From: Plut-88900 sp963668115
GTDB taxonomy: Bacteria; Chloroflexota; Dehalococcoidia; Plut-88900
Length of the DNA stretch: 64,000 nucleotides
NCBI GenBank assembly: GCA_963668115.1
Contig: OY764147.1
Coordinates: forward strand, 1,984,001-2,048,000
Direction: 5' to 3'
Shown here: in pieces, positions 44,601 through 53,200 of the stretch
How positions within the stretch are numbered: the first letter of the stretch is position 1
Layout: every line of letters begins with the position of its first letter
Translations under genes and position numbers: made by a program
The notes under the pieces: model-generated
Told to the model about the DNA's origin: nothing
Seen by the model: only the letters and a program-made list of their open reading frames with translations
The model's database searches: none

Positions 44601-46126
44601 CCTTCTTCAGCTTCCTCTACGCCGACCTCCACGCCCACCTCATCGCCTTGCCCTTCGCCATCCTCGCTCTCGGCCTAGGTCTGGCCCTAGTCCTTGGCGC
44701 CGCCAAGACCTGCTCGACCCGGGCCTGGGCCGCGAGAATTGCCGCCCTTGCCCTGACCGTCGGGGCCCTCTTCACCATCAACAGTTGGGACTACCCCACC
44801 TACCTCCTCCTCTCCCTGGGCATCGTGGCCCTGGCTGCGCTGGCGTTTACGATGGGTCGGGTCACGGGGCGCACCGTCGTGCTTGCCGGGGCGGGGGGCT
44901 TAGGCGTCTGGCTCCTCGGCGTCCTCCTCTTCGCTCCCTTCCACCTGAACTACGAAGGCTCAGTGGACTTCCCATTCGTCGAATCCAACGAGTTCGCCAC
45001 GCCCCTTTACCAGTACCTGGCCATCCACGGCATCTTCCTCTTCATCGCTGTCAGCTACCTTCTCTACCGCCTCTGGCAGGAATTTCCCATCAGGTCCAGC
45101 CTCTGGTCCCCGAGGCTCTTCCTCCGGCGCGCCGCCCTACGTGCCCAGTGGCTCTGGCCCGTGGTCGGCATTGTCATATTGCTTACAGCCCTTGCGGGAT
45201 TCGGGTATCACACCGCCGCCTTCGCAATTCTCGTCCTGCTTCTGGCAGCCCTGGTCGGCATAAAGCTGCTCCTCAAAAGGGAAGAGGGCTCGGGCCCCGA
45301 GCTCTTCGCCCTCCTCATGCTCGCCGTGGCCCTCGCACTGGGCATCGGCGTCGAGTCCTTCAAGGTCAAGCTGGTCGACCCCGGTCGCATGAACACCGTC
45401 TTCAAGTTCTACTTCCATGCCTGGACCCTGATGGCCCTTGCCTCCGCCTACTTCGCCTGGCGGCTCGGTGCCATGGCCGTCCCCCGGCACCTCACCTTCC
45501 GCCGAGGCGCTTGGACCGCCGCCCTAGTTCTCCTGATCGTCGCTGGCATGGTCTACCCCGTCGCCGCCACCCCGGAACGCTCAAAACAGCGCTTCAACGA
45601 CTCCCCGACCACCATCGACGGCATGGCCTACATGCCCGGCGCCGTCTACTTCGACGACCATGACCGAAGCGGCTCCATCGAACCCTCGGAGGTCCTGGAA
45701 CTGGGCTGGGACTACCACGCTATAATATGGCTGCAGGACAACCTGGAGGGGTCACCAGTGATGCTGGAGGGCAACTCGGGGCTGTACACCTGGGGGAGCC
45801 GGATTTCCGTGTACACCGGACTCCCGACCGTCGTCGGTTGGGACTGGCACCAGCAGCAGCAGCGCTGGGAGGATCGGGACCACGTCTCCGCCCGCCGCGC
45901 CGACGTCCAGTCCCTCTACACCACAACCGACCTCGATTACACGCGACGCCTCCTCGAAAAGTACAACGTGCGTTATATCTACATCGGGCAGCTGGAGCGA
46001 CTCTACTACCCGCAGCCGGGCCTCAACAAGTTCGAGCTAATGGCCCGGGACGGCCTCCTCGAACCCGTCTACCCCACCCCCGCCTCCCCCAACCCCGAGG
46101 TCAAGATCTACCGCGTCCTCTTCTGA
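41633..46126 (+). CDS. GT39-like / DUF2298 (Chlor_Arch_YYY) multi-spanning membrane protein
   Basis: This 1,497-residue protein is very hydrophobic, with over 20 predicted helices. Residues ~30-640 resemble lipid-linked-sugar glycosyltransferases of the GT39/PMT class: a first-loop acidic site near HPDE (residue ~64), and TTEAMLTFFSCLSFFYVTR. Residues ~820-1490 form a DUF2298/Chlor_Arch_YYY domain, with the hallmark NYYYFGQF near residue 860 and WDYPTYLLL. Fusions of this type are known mainly in Chloroflexota. A role in cell-surface glycosylation is likely. The C-terminal end (YNVRYIYIGQLE) is soluble and outside the membrane. Confidence 0.88.
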   Translation: MLLGSLTSEGHPNEEGQAAPDTPKGIALPRPTPVTLALIIILVFALGLRLYGVNWDDDSSFSLHPDERSVVWTAQQLSLDSLKSPLDLFKVQESSLVPRPPGATSGHGVYDYGSLPFYLLGAVGWMANAIPGVEDSNMYDLTIIGRVLSALFDTGTVFVVFLIGRRLFNQRVGLLASLFTAFAVLHIQLAHFYTTEAMLTFFSCLSFFYVTRLAEEGRRRDAALAGLFFGLAMASKFSAAPMLAGFAVGVGLLALRNGPRLTTLTPTPDALKSALRKLGIAAIFGFLAFAVAQPYALLDLPYYAADAYQQSQMVRRVIDFPYTRQYDDSLPFAYHIWQFSIWGVGLPLAILMWAGLGFTAIRAVLKRTRPDILLLAWFLPFFLITGLAEVKFLRYLLPVTPFLAIMAANLADKTLTRLRTLQPSRNFLYGGSAAALSLVIFATVFYSFAYANVYTAPHPATRASEYIRENVPPGSVLAMEHWEEGLPNLHSYRRITLQLYDPDDAPIQYTTHNGFTVVGSKAEHLADALANSDYVVFFSNRLYGSIPTLPDRYPLSTRYYKLLFAGDLGFEVDYFAESHPNFLGVSFVHDTFSRPGLEAPAALGPGRVSGLSLNLGHADDSFINYEHPTPIILKNVGRLDEAAILTLLETPLPGETIRAPPTPGIPERGMLSNESAAQQQEGGTFSDIFDRTSFANRAPGLVWYIAIQIIAFAVLPIGLSLFRRLPDGGYLLSKAFGLLLVAYLAWLLASLGILDFSAGGLWLMILAVALVSGLLVWRGGVDVLDFFRRRWKLILFCEALFVVALVSFYGIRAWSPDLWHPWRGGEKPMDFAYLNAVTRSTEMPPYDPWFAGGHLNYYYFGQFQVASLTKLTGILPSTTFNLAIALVFALTVGGAFSLVYNLAASRNGGGDRAPPPTPSGLYLAGITAAVFVAIIGNLDGMVQLVQAVWRVTFGGGEFGVFDYWRSSRVIDTSSQGGLNSCGGCEITEFPFFSFLYADLHAHLIALPFAILALGLGLALVLGAAKTCSTRAWAARIAALALTVGALFTINSWDYPTYLLLSLGIVALAALAFTMGRVTGRTVVLAGAGGLGVWLLGVLLFAPFHLNYEGSVDFPFVESNEFATPLYQYLAIHGIFLFIAVSYLLYRLWQEFPIRSSLWSPRLFLRRAALRAQWLWPVVGIVILLTALAGFGYHTAAFAILVLLLAALVGIKLLLKREEGSGPELFALLMLAVALALGIGVESFKVKLVDPGRMNTVFKFYFHAWTLMALASAYFAWRLGAMAVPRHLTFRRGAWTAALVLLIVAGMVYPVAATPERSKQRFNDSPTTIDGMAYMPGAVYFDDHDRSGSIEPSEVLELGWDYHAIIWLQDNLEGSPVMLEGNSGLYTWGSRISVYTGLPTVVGWDWHQQQQRWEDRDHVSARRADVQSLYTTTDLDYTRRLLEKYNVRYIYIGQLERLYYPQPGLNKFELMARDGLLEPVYPTPASPNPEVKIYRVLF

Positions 46127-46162
46127 CCTACCTCCCCCCAAAATTCCCTCTCTCAACCCCTG

Positions 46163-46171
46163 TGCTATACT
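46163..46171 (+). promoter_or_regulatory. Extended -10 promoter of rph
   Basis: TGCTATACT lies about 52 bases before the TTG start of rph. The same nonamer is found upstream of proB, the aspartic protease and the terminase remnant. Confidence 0.5.
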
Positions 46172-46223
46172 CAAATGTCCGCGTTTAGGCTTAACGCGTC
46201 GTCCGCTAGATAGAGGAGAGAAC

Positions 46224-46967
46224 TTGACTAGGATCGACGGCAGGACTGCCGGCCAGCTACGGCCCGTCCGGATCACAAAGGGAATCCAGGCCTTCGCCGA
46301 AGGCTCCGCGATGATTTCCCAGGGCCGCACCAAGGTGCTCTGCACAGTATCCGTGGAGGACCGAGTCCCCTTCTTCCTCAGGGGTCGGGGGCAGGGGTGG
46401 ATTACCGCAGAGTACGCCATGCTCCCCCGGGCCACACCCGAGCGCACGCCCCGGGAGCAGTCCAGGGGCCGGCCCAGTGGCAGGAGTATGGAGATCCAGA
46501 GGCTCATAGGCCGCTCCCTCCGCTCCGTCACCGACATGACCAAGCTCGGCGAAAGGACCCTCACCGTCGACTGCGACGTTCTGCAGGCCGACGGCGGTAC
46601 CCGCATGGCCTCCATAACCGGCGCCTACGTTGCGTTGCTGGACGCTATGGACAAACTGGCGCTCACGGGCCGTTCTTCCCCTATGGTCTCCGCAGTTGCG
46701 GGGCTCAGCGCCGGCATCCGGGGCAGCGAAGTCCTCCTGGACATGTGCTACGAGGAAGACTCCTCCGCCAGCGTCGACTTCAACGTTGTAATGACCGACT
46801 CGGGCCAGATTATCGAAGTCCAGGGCACCGGCGAGGCCCGTCCCTTCTCCCGAGACGAGATGGACTCAATACTGGACTCCGTGTCCGAAGGCCTCAAGCA
46901 GCTGTTCGAAGCCCAGAGAGAAGCGGTGGAAAGTCGAGGCAAGGCGCCCGCCGGAGCCCTTCCGTAA
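46224..46967 (+). CDS. rph: Ribonuclease PH
   Basis: RNase PH is a phosphate-dependent 3'-to-5' exonuclease that trims tRNA ends. The 247-residue protein has the family's RTAGQLRPVRI start, EGSAMISQGRTKVLCTVS, AEYAMLPRATPERTPRE, the RSLRSV motif, DCDVLQADGGTR and SAGIRG. The start is TTG, preceded by GAGGAGA. Length is normal. Confidence 0.96.
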   Translation: MTRIDGRTAGQLRPVRITKGIQAFAEGSAMISQGRTKVLCTVSVEDRVPFFLRGRGQGWITAEYAMLPRATPERTPREQSRGRPSGRSMEIQRLIGRSLRSVTDMTKLGERTLTVDCDVLQADGGTRMASITGAYVALLDAMDKLALTGRSSPMVSAVAGLSAGIRGSEVLLDMCYEEDSSASVDFNVVMTDSGQIIEVQGTGEARPFSRDEMDSILDSVSEGLKQLFEAQREAVESRGKAPAGALP

Positions 46968-47031
46968 CCTCCGGACCCCGGCACGTTCGACTCAATGAGC
47001 CCCCCATTTGTCATACACCGTTTAGCCTGAT

Positions 47032-47985
47032 ATGAAAGTTCCGGCAATACTCAACCCAGCTTGGTTAAACAAGCGCGACAAGCTCGGGCAGAGGCGTCGG
47101 GACATTATCAAGTCCCTCGCCAAGTCCATAGTCCACGACTTCCTCACCTTCAACGTCCCCCACATGGCCGCTTCCATCGCCTTCTGGGGGCTCTTCTCCA
47201 TGTTCCCCATGGTCCTCGCCGTCATCATCATCACCGGCGATTTCCTCTCTTACGACGCCCTGATAGAGCGGATAGCCACCGCCGTTCCCGTGTCCCAGGA
47301 CTTCATCACAGAAACCCTCACGGACATCACCAACGACTGGCCTTATACCGGCATAGCCACCGCCGTAGGTCTGGTCTGGGCATCCCTGGCTGTGTTTTCC
47401 GCCACCCGCAAGGGAGTCAACGCCGCCTGGGCCATTTTCAGGCCGCGCTCCTTTATGCGGGAGAGGGTCATCGACTTTTGCCTGATGCTCGGGTCCTGGC
47501 TCCTCTTCGTGCTGTCCCTGTCCATCACCCCTATCATCGAATTCTCCCGCTCGACTTCGGGCACGGAAGCCAGTGAGACCTGGGTCGGTACGTGGCTGCT
47601 TATCGGTTGGGTCCTTCCCCTGTTGCTGACCTTCGCGGCCTTTTCAACCCTGTACCGCTACATCCCCAACACCCGGGTCCATTGGAAGGACGTCTGGCCC
47701 GGAGCCGCCATAGCCGCCGTCTCCTTCGAGGTGCTGCGCCACGGCATCGTCTGGTACGTCGACCAGATCTCCGTTTACAACCTGGTTTACGGTACTGCCG
47801 CCACCCTTGTTATCCTCCTGGCTTGGGCCTATTTCTCAGGCGTCATACTACTGTTCGGCGCGGTCGTGGCATCTCGCATCAACAAGCTCCGACGCCAGAG
47901 GAAGCGCCTGGCCGAAGGAAGCGACGCCTCAAGCCAGACGGCTATCGACATGCTGGTCTACACCAAGACCGATGACGGCGGCTAG
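47032..47985 (+). CDS. YihY/BrkB family membrane protein
   Basis: This 317-residue protein has six predicted helices. The YihY signature segments are AASIAFWGLFSMFPMVLAV near residue 43, GLVWASLAVFSATRKGVNAAW and PGAAIAAVSFEVLR. Family members are inner-membrane proteins of uncertain function, once misassigned as RNase BN. A charged C-terminal tail is cytoplasmic. The downstream Deg protease gene begins 16 bases after its stop, so the two may be an operon. Confidence 0.92.
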   Translation: MKVPAILNPAWLNKRDKLGQRRRDIIKSLAKSIVHDFLTFNVPHMAASIAFWGLFSMFPMVLAVIIITGDFLSYDALIERIATAVPVSQDFITETLTDITNDWPYTGIATAVGLVWASLAVFSATRKGVNAAWAIFRPRSFMRERVIDFCLMLGSWLLFVLSLSITPIIEFSRSTSGTEASETWVGTWLLIGWVLPLLLTFAAFSTLYRYIPNTRVHWKDVWPGAAIAAVSFEVLRHGIVWYVDQISVYNLVYGTAATLVILLAWAYFSGVILLFGAVVASRINKLRRQRKRLAEGSDASSQTAIDMLVYTKTDDGG

Positions 47986-48001
47986 CCCCCTCCATCTGAC
48001 C

Positions 48002-49066
48002 ATGAGACGTCTTCTGCTCACTGCCCCGGCCCTCGGCCTGCTGCTGTTCATAGCCGCCCTCGCCTGTATCCCGGACCCCCAGCCTACCCCTCCCCCCACC
48101 AGCACCCCTGCCCCGAACCTCACCCCCACCTCCATCCCGGGCCTCCTGTTCTTCGCCGACGTGGCGGAGCACGCACTCCCCGCCGTCGTCTCCATCCTCA
48201 CCGGCCCCGTCGACCTCAGGCAGTTCCTTGACCCCGCCTCCCAGTCCGACTACAGCGGCTCCGGCGCGATTATCAGCGAGGACGGCCTGATTCTCACCAA
48301 TAGCCACGTGGTGGAGGGCGCCAACTTCATCTTGGTCACCCTCACCGATGATCGTCATTTCAGCGCCGAAATAGTCGGCGCTGACCCGACCTCCGACCTA
48401 GCCGTCCTGAAAATAGACGCCGATGACCTGCCCACCCTCGGCTTCGGCGACAGCGAGACCCTCCGCATCGGCGAACCCGTCGTCGCCATCGGCAACGCCT
48501 TGGCCCTGGAGGGCGGGCCCACGGTCACCGCGGGCGTCGTGAGTGCCGTGGGCAGGTCCGTATCCGTCAGCGACGGCGAACTCAGCGACCTCGTCCAGAC
48601 CGACGCCGCCATAAATCCGGGCAACAGCGGCGGCCCTCTCCTCAACATGAACAGCGAAATAGTCGGCATCAACACGGCCATCGACAGGACCCAGCCGGGC
48701 ATCGGGTTTGCCATGGGCACCACTACCATCAACCGCGTCGTAGAGCAGCTAATCGCCACCGGCGAGGTGGTGCGGGGCTACCTGGGCGTGACCCTGGCCA
48801 CCGTCAACCCCGTCATAGCCATGCGGTTTGATCTGGACGTCGAGGAAGGAGTCCTGATTACCAACGTCCTCAACGGCACCCCCGCCTCCGACGCCGGCAT
48901 CGAGCCCCGGGACGTTGCCATCAACTTCAACGGCGAGGTCCTGACCTCCAGCAACGAGTTCATCCACCTGATCCGCACCAGCCCCATCGGCCAAACCCTC
49001 CCCATCACCATAGTCCGCGAAGGCGAAGAACTCACCTTCTCCGTAGTCCTCGCCGTCCGCCAGTAG
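48002..49066 (+). CDS. Deg/HtrA-type serine protease, lipoprotein
   Basis: The 354-residue product starts at ATG 48002; the ORF extends upstream to 47807 but into the YihY gene. A signal peptide ends in a lipobox (AALAC near residue 21), followed by a Pro/Thr linker. The protease domain has the triad His102 (NSHVVEG), Asp132 (SDLAVLKID) and Ser209 (GNSGGP). A single PDZ domain follows (GYLGVTL, ASDAGIEPRD). It would act outside the membrane in protein quality control. Confidence 0.95.
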   Translation: MRRLLLTAPALGLLLFIAALACIPDPQPTPPPTSTPAPNLTPTSIPGLLFFADVAEHALPAVVSILTGPVDLRQFLDPASQSDYSGSGAIISEDGLILTNSHVVEGANFILVTLTDDRHFSAEIVGADPTSDLAVLKIDADDLPTLGFGDSETLRIGEPVVAIGNALALEGGPTVTAGVVSAVGRSVSVSDGELSDLVQTDAAINPGNSGGPLLNMNSEIVGINTAIDRTQPGIGFAMGTTTINRVVEQLIATGEVVRGYLGVTLATVNPVIAMRFDLDVEEGVLITNVLNGTPASDAGIEPRDVAINFNGEVLTSSNEFIHLIRTSPIGQTLPITIVREGEELTFSVVLAVRQ

Positions 49067-49129
49067 CCCACCCTTTCTCTTTTCCCGTCACAGTTCGAGC
49101 TTCCGTAATTCTTGCACTAATTTGCATAT

Positions 49130-49149
49130 TGGTAACGATAATGTTACCA
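49130..49149 (+). promoter_or_regulatory. Inverted-repeat operator of the toxin-antitoxin pair
   Basis: TGGTAAC and GTTACCA are perfect 7-bp arms around GATAAT, just before the GTG at 49157. GATAAT could be a -10 box. Alternatively, TACCAT (49145-49150) lies six bases before the GTG. This is a likely binding site for the antitoxin. Confidence 0.65.
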
Positions 49150-49156
49150 TCATCAA

Positions 49157-49486
49157 GTGACCGAGATCAAGGAATACGTTGACCACCGGGGCCGTAGTCC
49201 CTTCGGTCGATGGTTCGATGGTCTGAATGCTGCGGCAGCGACTAGAGTTAGAACAGCCCTTGCACGGATGGAAGCCGGCAATCTATCCAATGTCAGGGGC
49301 GTTGGGAGTGGGGTCCAGGAGTTCCGTTTGCACTTCGGGCCGGGCTACAGGGTCTATTTCGGCAGGGATGGAGATACGTTGATAATCCTGCTAGGCGGCG
49401 GGACCAAAGTTCGACAACAAAGAGACATAGAAAACGCCCGCGAGTTTTGGCAAGACTACAGGCGACGCAAGCAACAGGAGGTATGA
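49157..49486 (+). CDS. RelE/ParE superfamily toxin (HigB-like, TIGR02683)
   Basis: This 109-residue protein matches the 'addiction module killer' type. It has FGRWFDGL, the RVRTALARMEAGN helix, VQEFRLHFGPGYRVYFGRDGD and ILLGGGTKVRQQRDI. RelE-fold toxins of this kind cleave mRNA at the ribosome. It begins with GTG just downstream of an inverted repeat, and the antitoxin follows three bases after its stop, the toxin-first order of HigBA-like systems. Confidence 0.9.
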   Translation: MTEIKEYVDHRGRSPFGRWFDGLNAAAATRVRTALARMEAGNLSNVRGVGSGVQEFRLHFGPGYRVYFGRDGDTLIILLGGGTKVRQQRDIENAREFWQDYRRRKQQEV

Positions 49487-49489
49487 ATC

Positions 49490-49807
49490 ATGCCCCTCAC
49501 CCGAGATTTCAAAGAAACCGTCCATGCCCGAGCCCTACGCGACCCAGCCTTCCGAGAGGGGTTGCTGAAAGAGGGTATCGATCTCTTGCTTGCCGGAGAC
49601 GTCGACGCAGGCAAGATCGTACTTCGGGACTACATCAACGCGACCATCGGGTTCGAAGAATTAGGTTCTCTTACCAACAAGCCATCCAAGAGCCTCATGC
49701 GCATGTTCGGGCCGAACGGCAATCCCCAGGCCCGAAACCTCTTCCACGTCATTAGCTGCATCCAGCAACACCAGGGCGTCCAGCTTGAAGTGAACGCCGT
49801 TCGGTAG
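49490..49807 (+). CDS. HigA-like antitoxin with HTH (TIGR02684)
   Basis: This 105-residue protein is the usual partner of TIGR02683 toxins. It has FKETVHARALRDPAFREGLL at the N-terminus and a helix-turn-helix (VLRDYINATIGFEELGSLT, then KPSKSLMRMFGPNGNPQ). It should bind both the toxin and the upstream inverted repeat to repress the operon. Confidence 0.88.
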   Translation: MPLTRDFKETVHARALRDPAFREGLLKEGIDLLLAGDVDAGKIVLRDYINATIGFEELGSLTNKPSKSLMRMFGPNGNPQARNLFHVISCIQQHQGVQLEVNAVR

Positions 49808-49861
49808 GCTGCTATTGCAGGTCGGCCTTAGCGTCATTCCTGTAAGTGTTATCTAACCCCC

Positions 49862-49870
49862 TGCTATACT
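49862..49870 (+). promoter_or_regulatory. Extended -10 element before the aspartic protease
   Basis: TGCTATACT lies 36 bases before the ATG at 49906. No clear -35 box is seen. Confidence 0.45.
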
Positions 49871-49905
49871 GGGAACAGGCATCTCGCAAGATCGATAGAA
49901 ATCCC

Positions 49906-50262
49906 ATGGGCACATTCACCTCACCGATAACAATCGCTAACGTCGACGGCTCGCACTCTAGAGAAATAGAGGCAATCGTCGACACCGGCGCGGCCTACAC
50001 CACCCTTCCCTCATCCTTGCTCCGAGACATCGGAGTCGAACCTGTCGGCCAGCGCAGGTTCCTCCTCGCGGATGGACGGCGAATCCACATGGACTACGGT
50101 GAAGCCCGAGCAACGATTAACGGCGATAGCGTGACTACCTTGGTAGTTTTTGCCGAAGACAACGCACCGTCCCTTCTCGGAGCCTACACCCTTGAAGGCC
50201 TCGGCCTCGCCGTCGACCCCGTAGAGCAACGCCTCATCCCCACCACCCTCATCCTCTACTAG
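49906..50262 (+). CDS. Retropepsin-like clan AA aspartic protease
   Basis: This 118-residue soluble protein has the catalytic VDTGAAYTTLP motif at about residues 24-34 and the hydrophobic-hydrophobic-Gly partner motif in SLLGAYTLEGLGL near residue 88. One Asp per chain means it would act as a dimer, as in retropepsins. The ORF could begin at 49846, but the added residues overlap the promoter-like TGCTATACT. Substrates of bacterial single-domain proteases of this kind are mostly unknown. Confidence 0.8.
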   Translation: MGTFTSPITIANVDGSHSREIEAIVDTGAAYTTLPSSLLRDIGVEPVGQRRFLLADGRRIHMDYGEARATINGDSVTTLVVFAEDNAPSLLGAYTLEGLGLAVDPVEQRLIPTTLILY

Positions 50263-50273
50263 CCACACACCCT

Positions 50274-53200
50274 CTACCCCACCCTGACTACCCCCAACAC
50301 CACCTCCCGACCATCCAGCTTGTGCGTCTCCACGAACGCCTCCGCCGGAGGTGCAATCGTTAGCACCTCCCGTGATAGCGTCTCCTGCTTCACGTACGAC
50401 TCGTGGGCGGCCAGCGCCTCCGCCGGAGGTCCTTCCCCGACCATGTAACTCACTATCTGGTCCACCACCTCGAAGCCCGCCGACCTCCGCATCGTCTGCA
50501 GCCGGTGCACCAGCTCCCGGGCCATACCCTCCTTGGCCAGATCCTCCGATATGGCCGTCGGTATCGCTACTACGTAGTCGCCCTCCGCCGCCACCGACAC
50601 CCCTTCCTTCTCCACCGCCTCCAGGTTCACCTCTTCCGGCTCCAGCGTGAAACCCGACACCTTAATGCTTCCGCCAGACTGCACAACCCTTGCCACCTCG
50701 CCGGGGTCCATCGCCGACAGCCCCTTCACGATCTTCGGCGTATCCTTCCCGTACTTCGGCCCGAGCAACGGCGTGTTCGCCGACACCTTGTAGTCGTACA
50801 CCTCCGCCGCCGACTCAGCGAACTCCAGCGCCTTCACGTTCAGCTCTTCGCTCACCTGGTCGAAGCTTCGCTGCAAAGCCTCTCTCTCTGCATCCCCCCG
50901 CACCACCACCTTCACCGATGCCAACGGCTGCCGCACCTTGATCGCCGCCTTGCTCCGCGCCGCCCGACCCAGGCTGCTTATCTTCATCGCCAGCCGGGCT
51001 TCATCGTTCAGGGCCGGGTCTATCAGCGACTCATCCCCTTCCGGAAACTCGGCTAGGTGGACGCTCTCCGGCGCAGAGGCGTCGGCACCCGACACTAGGT
51101 TTCGGTACAGCTCTTCCGCGAGGAACGGCGTGAAGGGAGCAATCAGCTTGGACAGGGTGACCAGGCAGCCGTAAAGCGTGTCGTACGCCGACTGCTTCTC
51201 TTCATCGTTCTCGCTCTTCCAGAACCGGCGCCTGCTCCGGCGCACGTACCAGTTCGACAGCACGTCCACGAACGCCTCGATCCTGCGCCCCGCGTTCGTC
51301 GGGTCGTAGTTGTCCAGCGACTCCGTAACGTCTTTCACCAGCCGGTGCAACTCCGACTCTATCCACCGGTCCAGCCCCGACGCCTTCGCTCCGTTACCCG
51401 TGCCCTTCGGCTGGTAACCGTCGATGTTGGCGTAGGTCACGAAGAACGAGTAGGTGTTCCAAAGCGTCAGCATGAACTTGCGGATGGCTTCCTGCACCAG
51501 TTCTCCCGAGAACCGGCGAGGGTTGCCCGGCGGCGACGCCGTGTACAGGTACCAGCGCAGGGCGTCGGCACCCTGCGCATCGAGAACCGACCACGGCTGC
51601 ACCACGTTCCCCTTGGACTTGCTCATCTTCTCCCCGGCCTCGTCCAGGATGTGGCCCAGGCAGATTACGTTCCGGTAGCACGGCTCCCCAAACACCAGCG
51701 ACGACACCGCGTGCAGGCTGTAGAACCACCCCCGAGTCTGGTCGACCGCCTCGCAGATGTAGTCCGCCGGGAACCGACCGTCCTCCTTCATACCATCGTT
51801 CTCGAACGGGTAATGCCACTGCGCAATCGGCATCGCCCCCGAGTCGAACCAGACATCCATCACTTCCAGGATCCGGCTCATCGTCCCGCCGCAATCCCCG
51901 CACTCGTAGAAGATTTCGTCCACGTATGGCCGGTGAAGGTCCAGGGGCTCGGCGATGCCGCGCACCTTCTTCTTCTCTCGCAGCTCCTCTATCGACCCTA
52001 TGCACTCGTACTTCTCACAGGAGTCGCACTGCCAGAAGGGAATCGGGGTCCCCCAGTACCGCTCCCGGGAGATGGCCCAGTCCTGCACGTTCCGCAGCCA
52101 CTCCCCGAACCGGCCCCACTTGATGTGGCCCGGGTACCAGTTCACCTTGTCATTGTTGTCCAGCAGCGTGTCCTTGATCGCCGTCGTGTTGATGTACCAG
52201 GAGCTCTTGGCGTAGTACACCAGCGGCGAGCTGCACCGCCAGCAGAACGGATAGGTGTGGACGATCTGCGTATGCCTGAACAGCAGCTCCCGGGCCGTCA
52301 GGTCGTCGATGATGTCCGCATCGGCGTCCTTCACGAATTTCCCTGCGAAGGGAAAGTTCCCGATCATCCCTCCCTGCAAGTCAACATGCTGCACGAAGTA
52401 CAGCTCCGCCGACGCCCCAATCTTGAAGTCGTCCTCTCCGAAGGCCGGTGCTATGTGCACGACCCCCGTCCCCTCATCCAGACTCACAAAGTCCCCCCCG
52501 ACCACGTGGAACGTCGCCGTCTGGCCGGGCTGGTAGCTGGCCCCCCTCTGCACCCGACCCTCCGCAAACTTCCCGATTCCCGGCACCTTGTACGCCACCG
52601 GGTTGTACAGCGCCTTGTATCCCAACCCCACCAGGTCGCTTCCCTTCACCGTCCCAACGGTCTCGTATCCCGACGGCAGCAGCTTCCCGACCAACGCCTC
52701 GGCCATGATCAGCCGCTCCGGGATGGCCCCGTCCGCCTTGTCCTCTACTAGTGCGTAGTCCGCTTCAGGGTCTATGGCGAGGGCCGTGTTGCCGGGCAGT
52801 GTCCAGGGAGTCGTCGTCCAGGCAAGGATGAATGTAGGCAGGTGGGACCCGCCTATCAGCTTGCGGGCCCCGTTGCTGTAATCGTCATCCTCAAGGTCCA
52901 CACGGAACTTCACGAATATGGCCACGTCCTTCGTCTGGTCGTTGTACCCTTGGGCCACCTCGTGGTCGCTGAGCGAGGTCACACACCTCGGGCAGTGCCA
53001 GATCGACTTGTATGCCTCGTGGATCAGGCCCCGGTCCCACAGCTGCTTCAGAATCCACCACATCGACTCGATGTAAGAGTTCTCGAAGGTGACGTACGGG
53101 TCGTTCATGTCGATCCAGAACCCGATGCGGTCGGTCAGGTCTTCCCATTCCTTCACGTAGCGCATCACGTTCTGCTTGCAGGCGGCGTTGAACTCCCGGA

